DNA from: Inia geoffrensis
Taxonomy: Eukaryota; Chordata; Mammalia; Artiodactyla; Iniidae
Length of the DNA: 64,000 nucleotides
Assembly: GCA_036417435.1 (NCBI GenBank)
Contig: CM070910.1
Span: 71,036,784-71,100,783 of the forward strand
Direction: 5' to 3'
The translations under genes were made by a program, and so were the position numbers. Of this stretch, positions 25,101 to 37,493 are shown piece after piece; the first letter of the stretch is position 1; each line of letters opens with the position of its first letter. The notes under the pieces are model-generated. The model saw nothing but the letters and a program-made list of their open reading frames with translations, ran no database searches and had not been told where the DNA came from.

Positions 25101-25520
25101 CAAGGTTACTGCCATACTTGGTTAATTTAATTTCCTACCCCTTATGAGCCCTGCATTTTATGTTCATGATATTGTAATCGCCCCTCTGTCATTTGATGAA
25201 GACTCCGTCACCACCCTTCTTGTCTTCCTTTTGATTTACCTCATTCTTCTGTACTCAGGCTGTTCATATTGTACGTCAATGACAGTTTTATTCACGAGGT
25301 CTCTCTTGCACATACCAGTAGGGAAAAACTCAGATATGATCTTCACCCCAAGGAAAATTCAATTAATGCCCTTTATGGGATAATCATATAATGGAAAGCT
25401 ACAAATAAGATAATCATCTGTGGAAATATGTGTAATGAATTGATAGTAACCTGCAAATAAGTGCATATTTCCATGTGAGCCTATTAGTACAAGAGTCTGG
25501 CTCTTAGAAGTACTTGGGGA
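22169..25520. other. Unique non-coding DNA
   Basis: No gene or clear repeat is recognised. Open frames here are short and without protein-like character. Confidence 0.5.
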
Positions 25521-25524
25521 ATGT

Positions 25525-25580
25525 TAGTGACGATGATGATGATGATGAGAATGATGGTGGTGGTGATAATGGTGATGTCT
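25525..25580. repeat. (GAT)n / (GGT)n microsatellite
   Basis: An imperfect trinucleotide run of GAT units is followed by GGT units ('gatgatgatgatgatgag' then 'ggtggtggtgataatgg'). Confidence 0.85.
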
Positions 25581-25734
25581 AGAGTAGCACATCCATATAT
25601 GTGCACATACACACACTGGAGACAGTTCCAACTGAATGTGTCCCCCATCACTTCATACTCAACATATACCAAATCAACATCATGATATTCCATTCCAAGC
25701 CAGATCTTCTTCACTTCCCTGTTTCTGTAGAAAT

Positions 25735-25870
25735 ACTGTTCTCTTAGTCATAGAGTTTTGATGCCGCTCTCTCCTGCCTTCTTGTCTGTCTGTCAGGGGC
25801 TAGACTGTTTGCTCACTGTCATATCTCCAGGAGTTGTCACAATTAAATGAATGAAGGACTGAATTCAAGC
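25735..25870 (+). mobile_element. Possible L2 LINE 3' fragment
   Basis: The order 'gggctagactgtttgctcac' then 'atctccaggag' and 'taaatgaatgaa' resembles a diverged sense L2 tail. No boundaries are visible. Confidence 0.4.
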
Positions 25871-27602
25871 AGTTGTTAAGTCTCATTGCTCTGTTTTCAT
25901 TCTTCCCACACACATTTATTATGCAGCTGTGATGTGAAAGGTGCTATTTGGAGAATGGTTTGGCTGCATCAAGTCTCAGAAGTGAGAGCTGGAAATTTTG
26001 TGCAAAGAGCAGTCAGTTTAGCTTGACTTAAACACACAGTCTGAATCATTGCGTCACTGACCAGGAGGACAGGTAGATGGGAAGCATAAGGAAGCAGCCA
26101 ACAGGGTTTTGAAGTCCACCATTTTGTCATGGTTTGGACAAAAATTAATTCATAGCTACAGTGGGTTTCGGTGCCGTGGAACATCATGCTGATGTTTGTA
26201 ACTGAAAATCTTGTTAAAATTTTTGGAGAGCTTTGGCTGTGGTGGTGGTGCTGGTGAGGAGGTGGAGCAGAATGTGGGGAGAGAAGGAGAGAGACTGAAG
26301 ATAAAAATCACCCAACAAAAGCATCGAAATAAAATTTAATAAATCTCTCCATGGCAGACCCTACTGGCTACTTACAACAGGGCCACCCAGCCTTGTTGTT
26401 TCCTAATAGAATCCTGCATTTATCCAGGTATCTTTGCTTCTTTTATGATTTTCTGAGGAGGCCGGCATTATTAGTAAACTTGAAGAGTTTATCAAGCCAA
26501 TCATGATGCTACTCTTTCCTCTGCCAGTAACATTAGAATGTGTCATAATTCTGGCCAGTGAGGAGAGGTTGGTTGGAGGAATTCTAGGAAACATTTTCTT
26601 TTATTTTGAAAAGATCTTAATGTTGTCATGAGAATGTGATGTCTGGAGCTATAGTTTGTGACCATGAGGGGAGCTACTCCGGGGATGAGGTTGCCATGCT
26701 GAAGATGGTGGGGAGGAAAGATGAAAATAATTAGCTCAACCTGGAAATGTGTTAATTTCTCCTTCATTTTCTGAAGGAGAGTTTTGCTGGATAATGGATT
26801 TTTGATTGATGGACTTTTTCTTTCATCTCTTTGAATACGTCATTCCACAGCCGCCTTATAGTTGTGGTTTCTGATAAGTCAGCCATTGATCTTACTGAGA
26901 AAGGTGTACATATTGGGTCATTTTTTTTTTTTTCTCTTACAGGTTTCAAAATTTCTCTTTGTTTTTGACTTTTGAAATTTTACTATGGTGTATCTAGGTG
27001 TGATCTCTTTGAATTTATTCTACTGGGGTTTTGCTGAGCTGCTTAGATGTGTGGATTAATGTTTTTCATCAAATTTGGGAAGTTTTCAGCCATTATATCA
27101 TCAAATACTTTTTAATGCCCACTCTCTCCTCTTTTTTTGGGGGCTCCCATTATGCATATGTTGTTATATTGATAATGTCTTGCCGGTCTCTGAGGATGTT
27201 CATTTTTATTCACTTTTTAAATTTGTGTTTCTCAGACTGGGCAAACTCTATAAACTCTATCTTTAAGGTCATCGATTCTTTGTCCTACCAGTTCAAATCT
27301 GTTATTGAGCACCCCCTACTGATCTTTTTTTTCAATTCACTTATTGTACTTTTTCATTCCAAAATTTCTGTTTGCTTTTTAGATCTTTATAATTTTTACC
27401 TCTTTATTGATATTACTTATTTGATGAGCCATACTTGTCATACTTTCCTTTAATTCCTTAGCTGATTTAAAACCCTCATCTAGGAAACTTGCATAAGCCA
27501 CTTAGATGGCCTCATCCACCAGAGGGCAGACAGCAGAAGCAAGAAGAACTAAAACCCTGCAGCCTGTGGAACAAAAACCACATTCACAGAAAGACAGACA
27601 AG

Positions 27603-28507
27603 ATGAAAAGGCAGAAGGCTATGTACCAGATGAAGGAACAAGATAAAACCCTAGAAAAACAATTAAATGAAGTGGAGATAGGCAACCTTCCAGATAAAGA
27701 ATTCAGAATAATGATAACGAAGATGATCCAGGATCTCGGAAAAAGAATGAAGGCAAAGATCCAGAAGATGCAAGAAATGTTTAACAAAGACCTAGAAAAA
27801 TCAAAGAACAAACAAACAGAGATGAACAATACAATAACTGAAATGAAAACTACACTAGAAGGAATCAAGCAGAATAACTGGGGCAGAAGAACGGATAAGT
27901 GACCTGGAAGACAGAATGGTGAAATTCACTGCTGCAGAACAAAATAAAGAAAAAGAATGAAAAGAAATGAAGACAGCCTAAGAGACCTCTGGGACAACAT
28001 TAAACACAACAACATTTGCATTAAAGGGGTCCCAGAAGGAGAGGAGAGAGAGAAAGGACCCGAGAAAATATTTGAAGAGATTTTAGTCAAAAACTTCCCT
28101 AACATGGGAAAAGAAATAGCCCCCCAAGTCTGGGAAGTGCAGAGAGTCCCAGGCAGGATAAACCCAAGGAGGAACAACACGCCGAGACACATAGTAATCA
28201 AATTGGCAAAAATTAAAGACAAAGAAAAATTATTAAATGCAGCAAGGGAAAACCAAAAAATAACATACAAGGGAGCTCCCATAAGGTTAACAGCTGATTT
28301 CTCAGCAGAAACTCCAAAGCCAGAAGGGAGTGGCATGATATACTTAAAGTGATGAAAGGGAAGAGCCTACAACCAAGATTACTCTACCCGGCAAGGATCT
28401 CATTCAGATTTGATGGAGAAATCAAAAGCTTTACAAACAAGAAAAAGCTAAGAGAATTCAGCACCACTAAACCAGCTCTACAACAAATGCCAAAGGAACT
28501 TCTCTAA
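27603..28507 (+). pseudogene. L1 ORF1 (RNA-binding chaperone), broken
   Basis: In an intact L1, ORF1 encodes the coiled-coil RNA-binding protein that coats L1 RNA. The frame opens with MKRQKAMYQMKEQDK and a long lysine- and glutamate-rich coiled coil. A frameshift near 27870 leads to TGA at 27900-27902, and a second shift restores the original frame before 27957, where the RNA-binding part resumes (DSLRDLWDNIKH). Another shift near 28340 throws the carboxy end out of frame. The expected end, a TAA after GAA CTT CTC, lies at 28505-28507. ORF2 starts 58 bases downstream, the usual L1 arrangement. Confidence 0.9.
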
Positions 28508-28565
28508 GTGGGAAACACAAGAGAAGAAAAGGATCTACAAAAACAAACCCAAAACAATTAAGAAA

Positions 28566-31500
28566 ATGTTCATAAGAACACACATATCAATAATTACTCT
28601 AAAAGTGAATGGATTAAATGCTCCAACCAAAAGACACAGGCTTGCTGAATGGATACAAAAACAAGACCCATATATATGCTGTCTACAAGAGACCCACTTC
28701 AGACCTAGGGACACATTCAGACTGAAAGTGAGGGTATGGAAAAAGATATTCCATGCAAATGGAAATCAAAAGAAAGCTGAAGTAGCAATACTCATATCAG
28801 ATAAAATAGACTGTAAAATAAAGAATGTTACAAGAGACAAGGAAGGACACTACATAATGATCGGGGGATCAATCCAAGAAGAAGATATAACAATTATAAA
28901 TATATATGCACCCAACATAGGAGCACCTCAATACATAAGGCAACTGCTAACAGCTATAAAAGAGGAAATTGATAGTAACACAGTAATAGTGGGGGACTTT
29001 ATCACCTCACTTACACCAATGGACAAATCATCCAAAATGAAAATAGATAAGGAAACAGAAGCTTTAAATGAAACAATAGACCAGATAGATATAATTGATA
29101 TTTATAGGACATTCCATCCCAGAACAGCAGATTCCACTTTCTTCTCAAGTGTGCATGGAACATTCTCCAGGATAGATCAAATCTTGGGTCACAAATTAAG
29201 CCTCAGTAAGTTTATGAAAATTGAAATCATATCAAGCATCTTTTCTGACCACAACTCTGAGATTAGAAATGAATTACAGGGGAAAAAAAACGTAAAAAAC
29301 ACAAACACATGGAGGCTAAACAATACGTTACTAAATAACCAAGAGATCACTGAAGAAATCAAAAAGGAAATCAAAAACTACCTAGAGACAAATGACAATG
29401 AAAACACGATGATCCAAAACCTATGGGATGCAGCAAAAGCAGTTCTAAGAGGGAAGTTTATAGCAATACAATCCTACCTCAAGAAACAAGAAAAATCTCA
29501 AATAAACAGCCTAACCTTACACCTAAAGGAACTAGAGAAAGAAGAACAAACAAAACCCAAAGTTAGCAGAAGGAAAGAAATCCTAAAGATCAGAGCACAA
29601 ATAAATGAAATAGAAACAAAGAAAGCAATAGCAAAGATCAATAAAACTAAAAGCTGGTTCTTTGAGAAGATAAACAAAATTGATAAACCATTAGCCAGAC
29701 TCATCAAGAAAAAGAGGGAGAGGACTCAAATCAATAAAATTAGAAATGAAAAAGGAGAAGTTACAACAGACACCGCAGAAATACAAAGCACCCTAAGAGA
29801 TTACTACAAGCAACTGTATGCCAATAAAATGGACAACCTGGAAGAAATGGACAAATTCTTAGAAAGGTATAACCTCCCAAGACTGAACTAGGAAGAAGTA
29901 GAAAATATGAACAGACCAGTCACAAGTAATGAAATTGAAACTGTGATTAAAATTCTTCCAACAAACAAAATTCCAGAAGCAGATGGCTTCACAGGTAAAT
30001 TCTAACAAACATTTAGAGAAGAACTAACACCCATCCTTATGAAACTCTTCCAAAAAATTGTGGAGGAAGGAACATTCCCAAGCTCATTCTATGAGGCCAC
30101 CATCACTCTGATACCAAAACCAGACAGATACTACAAAAAAAGAAAAATTACAGGCCAATATCACTGATGAATATATATGCAAAAATCCTCAACAAAATAC
30201 TAGCAAACAGAATCCAACAACACATTAAAAGGATCATTCACCATTACCAAGTGGAATTTATCCCAGGGATGCAGGGATTCTTTAATATACAAAAATCAAT
30301 CAATGTGATACACCATATTAACAAATTGAAAAACCATATTATCATCTCAGTAGATGCAGAAAAAGCTTTTGACAAAATTCAATACCCATTTATGATAAAA
30401 ACTTTCCAGAAAGTGGGCATAGAGGGAACCTTCCTCAACATAATAAAAGCCATGTATGACAAACCCACAGCAAACATTATTCTTAATGGTGAAAAACTGA
30501 AAGCATTTCCTGTAAGATCAGGAACAAGACAAGGATGTCCACTCTCGCCACTATTATTCAACATAGTTTTGAAAGTCCTAGCCACAGCAATCAGAGAAGA
30601 AAAAGAAATAAAAGGATTAAAAATTGGAAAAGAAGAAGTAAAACTGTCTCTATTTGCAGATGACATGATACTATATGTAGAGAATCCTAAAGATGCCACT
30701 AGAAAACTACTAGAGCTAATCAATGAATTTGGTAAAGTAAAAGGATACAAAATTAATGCACAGAAGTCTCTTGCATTCCTATACACTAATGATGAAAAAT
30801 CTGAAAGAGAAATTAAGAAAACACTCCCATTTACCATTGCAACAAAAAGAATAAAATACCTAGGAATAAATCTACTGAGGGAGACAAAAGACCTGTATGC
30901 AGAAACCTATAAGACACTGATGAAAGAAATTGAAGATGATACCAACAGATGGTGAGATATACCATGTTCTTGGATTGGAAGAATCAACATCATGAAAATG
31001 ACTCTACTACCCAAAGCAATCTACAGATTCAATGCAATCCCTATCAAATTACCAATGGCATTTTTTACAGAACTAGAACAAAAAATCTTAAAATTTGTAT
31101 GGAGACACAAAAGACCCCGAATAGCCAAAGCAGCCTCGAGGGAAAAAAATGGAGCTGGAGGAATCCAGCTGGAGGAATCCGACTCCCTGACTTCAGACTA
31201 TACTATAAAGCTACAGTAATCAAGACAGTACTGGCACAAAAACAGAAACATAGATCAATGGAACAAGATAGAAAGCCCAGAGATAAACCCACACACCCAT
31301 GGTCAACTAATCTATGACAAAGGAGGCAAGGATATACAATGGAGAAAAGACAGTCTCTTCAATAAGTGGTGCTGGGAAAGGTGGACAGCTACATGTAAAA
31401 GAATGAAATTAGAACACTCCCTCACACCATACACAAAAATAAACTCAAAATGGATTAGAGACCTAAATGTAAGACTGGACACTATTAAACTCTTAGAGGA

Positions 31501-32386
31501 AAACATAGGAAGAACACTCTTTGACATAAATCACAGCAAGATCTTTTTTGATCCACCTCCTAGAGTAATGGAAATAAAAACAAAAATAAACAAATGAGAC
31601 CTAATGAAACTTCAAAGCTTTTGTACAGCAAAGGAAACCGTAAACAAGATGAAAAGACAGCCCTCAGAATGGGAGAAAATATTTGCAAACGAATCAATGG
31701 ACAAAGGATTAATCTCCAAAATATATAAACAGCTCATGCAGCTCAATATTAAAAAAACAAGCAACCCAATCCAAAAATGGGCAGAAGACCTAAATAGACA
31801 TTTCTCCAAAGAAGACATACAGATGGCCAAGAAGCACATGAAAAGATGCTCAACATCACTAATTATTAGAGAAATGCAAATCAAAACTACAGTGAGGTAT
31901 CACCTCACACTGGTTAGAATGGGCATCATCAGAAAATCTACGAACAGCAAATGCTGGAGAGGGTGTGGAGAAAAGGGAACCCTCTTGCACTGTTGGTGGG
32001 AATGTAAATTGGTACAGCCAGTATGGAGAACAGTGTGGAGGTTCCTTAAAAAACTAAAAATAGAATTAACATATGACCCAGCAATCCTACTACTGGGCAT
32101 ATACCCAGAGAAAACCATAATTCAAAAAGACACATGCACCCCAATGTTCATTGCAGCACTACTTACAATAGCCAGGTCATGGAAGCAACCTAAATGCCCA
32201 TCAACAGGCAAATGGATAAAGAAGATATGGTACATATATACAATGGAATATTACTCACCCATAAAAAGGAAAGGAATTGGGTCATTTTTTGAGACGTGGA
32301 TGTATCTAGAGACTGTCATACAGAGTGAAGTAAGTCAGAAAGAGAAAAATAAATATTGTATATTAACGCATATATGTGGAACCTAG
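28566..32386 (+). pseudogene. L1 ORF2 (endonuclease / reverse transcriptase), broken
   Basis: ORF2 nicks target DNA and copies L1 RNA at the nick. The amino-terminal endonuclease is open for 441 codons, with QETHF at about residue 41 and SDH at about residue 227. The usual GDFN motif reads GDFI near residue 143, so a key asparagine is lost. Nonsense codons lie at 29889-29891 (TAG), 30003-30005 (TAA), 30953-30955 (TGA) and 31595-31597 (TGA). There is a frameshift near 30130, and a 14-base tandem duplication at 31153-31180 shifts the frame again. The reverse transcriptase signature FADD is at 30653-30664. The final open segment, with the cysteine-rich carboxy region, ends at 32386. Overall length, about 1,270 codons, is normal for L1. 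Confidence 0.93.
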
Positions 32387-32575
32387 AAAAATGGTCAGAT
32401 GAACTGGTTTGCAGGGCAGCAATTGAGACATAGATGTAGAGAGCAAACGTATGGACACCAAGGGGGGAAAGCAGTAGGAGTTGGGGTGGTGGTGTGATGA
32501 ATTGGGAGATTGAGATTGACATTTATACACTGATGTGTATAAAATGGATGACTAATAAGAACCTGCTGTATAAAA

Positions 32576-32582
<7 letters not shown>

Positions 32583-32618
<36 letters not shown>
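32583..32618. repeat. (TA)n microsatellite in L1 3' UTR
   Basis: A pure TA run of about 18 units sits in the tail of the plus-strand L1, probably grown from the 'tataaaaatata' end of the 3' UTR. Confidence 0.95.
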
Positions 32619-32623
<5 letters not shown>

Positions 32624-32832
32624 CAAGTCATCCAAAAAATAAAAAACTAAAACCCTCATGTGCTAAGCCAATATCTAGGCTTCCTCAGGGACAATTTCTA
32701 TTAGCCACTTTTTTCCCTCTGTGTATGGACTAAACTTCCCTGTTTCTTTGGATGTCTCAGTTTTTTTTTTTTTTTTGACTGAGAATTGGACACTGAAAAC
32801 TGTTATAATGTTGCCACTCTGAAATTAGATTT

Positions 32833-34190
32833 TCTTTTCTTTATTCTAAAATATCGGTTATATTCCCTGTGTTGTACAATATATTCTTGTAGATTATTTT
32901 ATCCATGATAGTTTGTACCTCTTAATTCCCTACTCCTATAATGCCCCTCCCTCTTTCCCTCTCCCCACTGGTAACTGCTAATTTGTTCTCTACATCTGTG
33001 AGCCTGCTTCTCTTTTGTTATATTCACCAGTGTAATTTTTTAGATTCCATATATGTGATATAATACAGTGTTTGTCTTTCTCTGTCTGACTTATTTTACT
33101 TAGCATAATGCCTTCTAAGTCCTTCCAGGTTGCTGCAAATGACAAAGTTTCATTTTGTTATGATCGAGTAGTATTCCATTGTGTGTACATATATATATTA
33201 TGCCATGCCTTCTTTAACCATTTATCTGTTGATGGACACTTAGGTTGCTTCCATATGTTGGCAATTGTAAATAATGCTGCTATGAACATTGGGTTGCAGG
33301 TATCTTTTCTAATTAAGGTTTTCGTTTTCTTTGGATATAAACCCAGGAATGGAATTGCTGGGTTATATGGTAGTTCTATTTTTAGTTTTTTGAGAAGCCT
33401 CCATACTGTTCTCCGTAGTGACTGCACCAAGTTACCTCCCCACCAACAGTGCGCCAGGGTTCCCTTTTCTTCACATCCTTGCCAACATTTGTTATTTGTG
33501 GCCTTTTTGATGATAGCCATTCTGACCAGTGTGTGGTGATATCTCATTGTGGTTTTGATTTGCATTTCCCTGATGGTTAGCAACGTTGAGCATCTTTTCA
33601 TGTGCCTGTTGGCTATCTGCATTTCCTCTTGGAAGAATGTCTGTTCAGGTCTTCTGCCCATGTTTAATCAGATTGTTTGTTTTTGTGATGTTAAGTTGTA
33701 TGAGCTGTTTATATATGTTGGATATTAATCTCTTATCAGTCATATCTTTTGCAAATATTTTCTCCCATTCAGTAGGTTGTCTTTTTGTTTTGTCAGTAGT
33801 TTCCTTTGCTATGCAAAAGCTTATAAGTTTAATTAGGTCCCATTTGTTTATTTTTGCTTTTATATCCTTTGTTTTAGGAGACAGATTCAAAAAATATTGC
33901 TACGATTTATGTCAAAGAGTGTTCTCCCTGTTCTCTTCTAGGAGTTTTATGGTTTCCAGTCTTACATTTAGGTCTTTAATCCATTTTGAGTTTATTTATA
34001 TGTATGCTGTTAGAGAATATTCTCATTTAATTCTTTTACATGTAGCTGTCCAGTTTTCCCAGCACCACTTATTGAAGAGACTGTCTTTTCTCCATTGTAT
34101 ATTCTTGCTTCCTTTGTCAGATTAATTGACCATAAGTGAGTAGGTTTATTTCTGGGTTCTCTGTTCTTTTGCGTTGATCTATGTGTCTGT
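32833..34190 (-). mobile_element. 5'-truncated L1 (ORF2 3' half plus 3' UTR), antisense
   Basis: Read on the minus strand, this contains the carboxy half of ORF2 and the 3' UTR of an L1 older than the neighbouring plus-strand copy. Antisense landmarks are 'tctgtctgacttattttac' near 33084, 'tgggttatatggtagttc' near 33360 and 'ttttcccagcaccactta' near 34054. Target duplications 'gaaattagatttt' (32820-32832) and 'ggaattagatttct' (34190-34203) flank it. It landed in the same old L1 as the plus-strand element. ORF2 is fragmented. Confidence 0.88.
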
Positions 34191-34419
34191 GGAATTAGAT
34201 TTCTAACGCCTCTGCCCCTGGGGTTTGTTGTTGTTGCTTTATTGTTGTTTGTTTGTTTAGTGACTTTGGATAAATTCTGTTGAATCTGTAGTCCCTACAG
34301 TGTGTGACCACTAAAGCCTCAGCTTTTTAAAAAAGTCACTTATTTAAACAAATTCCTAATTTTATTTTTAAGCCTGTCTTTGTAGGGGTTGACCTGGGTC
34401 AGCATAGCTTATTGGTCTG

Positions 34420-34790
34420 TGTTGACCTAAAATAAATAGACTGCCAGATATTTCTCCAGCAGAGATGAATTTATTCAGCATCAGAGAGAATTGCGGCTCA
34501 GGAAATGCAACCATGACAAGCCAGGTGCAAGTTCCCATATAGCAAGGGAAGGAGAACACTTTTATAGAGGAGAAGAGGAATTTGAGAGGGCTGTAGTAAA
34601 CAGTCCATGGCTTTCCATTGGCTGAGTCATTGATAGGAAACAAGAGGAGTCTTTCTCCTTCCTGTGGGGCTCTGCTATCTTCACAGGGTGTGAGAGCTCC
34701 CCCTTCTGGTCTCTTGACTCTACTTAATTGAGGTTTCTGTTTATTAATTTTTTACAGTCAGCAATGGATTGGTCGAAAGATTTCCTTAAA
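34420..34790 (-). mobile_element. Possible LTR of an endogenous retrovirus, antisense
   Basis: Minus-strand reading gives a polyadenylation-like AATAAA (plus-strand 'gaatttattc' near 34466) followed by a U5-like segment ending near 'tctatttattttaggtcaac'. The block interrupts text resembling the old L1 5' UTR. The right end is uncertain, and no target duplication could be fixed. Confidence 0.42.
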
Positions 34791-34820
34791 TGCCTTGACC
34801 GAGCCACATTTTGATATGAG

Positions 34821-34822
<2 letters not shown>

Positions 34823-34872
<50 letters not shown>
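34823..34872. repeat. (GT)n microsatellite
   Basis: About 24 uninterrupted GT units end in GCG. Alternating purine-pyrimidine tracts of this length can adopt Z-form DNA and are usually length-polymorphic. Confidence 0.98.
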
Positions 34873-34874
<2 letters not shown>

Positions 34875-35449
34875 TGGGGACATACCTTCAACTCACAGGT
34901 CATTTATAAGTCTATCTTAGTATTTATTTTCTGCTTTTTCAGGGCTTCAAGGTCAGCCAGGGGGGAGTGATTGGTGCCCTCTCTGGTCCTCCTTGAGCAT
35001 GAGAACATCCCCGCACATGTATATGGTCTTCTAGAGCCCCAGAAATATGTCAGAACTTTTCAAAGCCCTCTATGCAAGTCTCATTCCCCCAGATCTTCCT
35101 TTTATATTTTCTGCCAGGCCTCTATTTGCCCCAATTAGTACTGCATTGTTAGTTAAATGGAATTTTAAATAATTGAAGCTGATTATTTCCATCAATGCCC
35201 TAGGGACAGAGTCTTTCCTGTGGCGCTGAGCTCTGAATGAGTCAAATACACAACAACCTGTGAATGTGGCTATTTCAGGGAGCTGTGAGTCAGGTCAGAT
35301 AGTGACCATGGTCTGAGGATATAGGCCTTTGGGAGAAGCTCCAGAGCCTGTCTGTCTCTCTGTTGGCTGCAAGGCTGGTGCCCTTCCAGGCTAATGCTGT
35401 GCAGTTGGAGAAGGAGGTAGATAGGAGTAGCTCAAGTTAAAATTTCTCA

Positions 35450-36952
35450 GTCCCTTATCTTCTTACCAAGGTTTAGTAGTTTTTTTGGAATAAACTCTCT
35501 TCAGGTGGTTGCAAGCCTTTGGTTAATTTCCAAAGTTCTCAAAAAATTGATTTTGATAATTTTGCCAGTATTTTCATGGCTTTGATGGAGGGTTGGATTT
35601 ATGGAGGTTCTGACTCTGTTAGTCCATAAACCTGCCTCTCTCCCAGTAGTTCCATTTTATTTTATATTTTGGTTGTTTCACTCTTCTTGAGCAAAATAAC
35701 CAGGAAGCATCATTTCTCAATCCAATAAATTCAGATCAGAATTTATATGTAACTCTGGCCAAATACTCTGTTTATTTGCACTAAAATGATTATAATTCCA
35801 TGGAAGAAAAAAAAATGTATCCATAGTGTATGTCCTTGGACTAAGAGGCCTTTTGTTTTCTATGTCTAAGAATGTAGGAGTGGTGTAAACATTCCAAACA
35901 TTCTGGATACTCTTCAGCAATATCAAGTTAAACAGAAAGGATTTGGAACAAATAGTGGTGGGAAGGAACCTAACATTTATTGAGAACTTAGTACATGCCA
36001 TTTTATTAGAAAAATATTATCTTAGTTATCCAATGCATAGTGTAAGCAGTGAATTCTACTGAATTCTTTTACTAGAGGTAAGGGAGAATTACTGGCAAAA
36101 AAGTGTTTAGAGTCTATTTTAAGACACTATGTACCCCTCAGTATAGTTTTTGCTTTACTATGAGAATGTTGTGTGTGTACACTTGGCAAGTAATAAATGT
36201 TGAATGAATATGTTAATACATATATACATTTATGCATTGTTCATTTTTGCTTTTGCAGATGCTGGTAAATTTTCTCTTGCCCCCTTTCCTCAATCAGATC
36301 CTAAGTTATTAGTCTATTTTTTTAATTTCATAAATATTGCTGGTAAAAGTCCATCTCTGTGCACAACGCGTGTTCAGAAAGTTGCTGCCTGATTGACCAT
36401 CCACTTTGAAACCTAATCTGAGGCTGGAGAATGTCATGGCTGTTCCCTTGAAAGAATTCCATCACAGTTCCCAGAAAGTGAAATTTCTATAACTCTTGTC
36501 TACAAAAAGTGCCTTTACAGTATACACGGAGACATCAGTGCCAGAAATATGCCAAAAATGAAGCCAGTTTTTGATCTTCTTTGCTTTTCATAGCAACCAA
36601 AATTGTGTGTAAAACCTTAAAGGTGTGTAGTTACCCAGAGGGAGGAAAACCTAGTGTGGATCAAACACCACCTTTCATCTCTCTTTCTCACCCCCTTGAC
36701 TCTGCTTCCATTCCACTTTACCCTAGTGTACTGAAGTTATACATCACACTGAGACAGACGATTCAGGCAAGGAGGTGGGTGGGAAACTGAAGAGTGTTGG
36801 GGACACAGCACATGGAGGCAGACTGGTGCCTCAGTGAGGCAGAGAGAATAGAGGGTTCTGGATTAAGTACTTTACCAAATATTCCAAAAGTATATGACAA
36901 TATTTACTACCTATCTTAGAAATGTGTGAGGGAACTTTGACGAAAGTGTAGA
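35450..36952. other. Unique non-coding DNA
   Basis: No gene is recognised. Short L2- or MIR-like tails occur at about 35965-36035 ('aacatttattgagaactta') and 36187-36210 ('aataaatgttgaatgaata'). Confidence 0.45.
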
Positions 36953-36967
36953 GAGAAGTCACATTTA

Positions 36968-37478
36968 TTTTTATTATTTTTATTTTTTATTGAAGTATAG
37001 TTATGTACAGTGTTGTGTTAGTTTCAGGCATGCAGCAGAGTGATTCAGTTATACATATATTTGTATATATATATATTCTTTTTCATATTCTTTTCCATTA
37101 TAGATTATTATAAGACAGTGAATCTAGTTCCTTGTGCTGTACAGTAGGTCTTTGTTGTTTATCTATTTTATACATAGTAATATGTATCTGCTAATCACAA
37201 ACTCCTAATTTATCCCTCTCTCCCTCCTTTTCCCCTTTGGTAAGCATAAGTTTGTTTTCTATGTCTGTAAGTCTATTTCTGCTTTGTAAATAAGTTCATT
37301 TGTATCATTTTTTTTTTAGATTCCACATATAAGTGATACCATATGCTATTTTTCTTTCTCTGTCTGACTTACTTCACTTAGTATGATAATCTCTAGGTCC
37401 ACCCATGGTGCTGCAAATGGCATTATTTCATGCTTTTTTATGGTTGAGTAATATTCCATTGTATATACATAACACATC
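36968..37478 (-). mobile_element. 5'-truncated L1 tail, antisense
   Basis: This is antisense L1 3' UTR plus the end of ORF2 ('gagtgattcagttatacat', 'gtctgacttacttcactta'). It is flanked by 'gagaagtcacattta' (36953-36967) and 'gagaagtcactttta' (37479-37493). A typical severely truncated insertion. Confidence 0.93.
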
Positions 37479-37493
37479 GAGAAGTCACTTTTA

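Larger units (their letters stand above)
27480..32648 (+). mobile_element. Nearly full-length cetacean L1, inactive
   Basis: This 5.17-kb plus-strand L1 retains about 120 bases of 5' UTR, ORF1 (27603-28507), a short spacer, ORF2 (28566-32386) and a 3' UTR ending in a TA-rich run and an A-rich tail. Exact 11-base duplications 'aaaaccctcat' at 27469-27479 and 32649-32659 mark a target-primed insertion into the older antisense L1. Both ORFs are broken, and most of the 5' UTR promoter is missing, so it should not be mobile. Text identity with cetacean L1 is high, suggesting a comparatively recent copy. Confidence 0.95.
26760..34420 (-). mobile_element. Ancient L1 (L1M-type) 5' part, antisense, host of nested insertions
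   Basis: Three separated blocks (26760-27479, 32660-32832, 34203-34420) read continuously on the minus strand as the 5' UTR and ORF1 region of an old L1. Examples are 'catcaaatttgggaagtttt' near 27067, 'gaattggacactgaaaac' near 32783 and 'gtttagtgactttggat' near 34254. The first gap is filled by a plus-strand L1 and the second by a minus-strand truncated L1, each with its own target duplication. Similar GC-richer text up to about 35440 may be further 5' UTR of the same element. All frames are decayed. Confidence 0.75.

Noticed and set aside
27031..27453. 140-codon plus-strand open frame
   Set aside because: It lies antisense to an old L1 5' region. T-rich antisense L1 often leaves long open frames rich in F, L and I.
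30379..30837. 152-codon minus-strand open frame
   Set aside because: It is a shadow of the reverse transcriptase segment of the plus-strand L1.
33586..34125. 179-codon plus-strand open frame
   Set aside because: It is antisense to L1 ORF2 and repeats the same hydrophobic text as frames opposite the other L1 copies.
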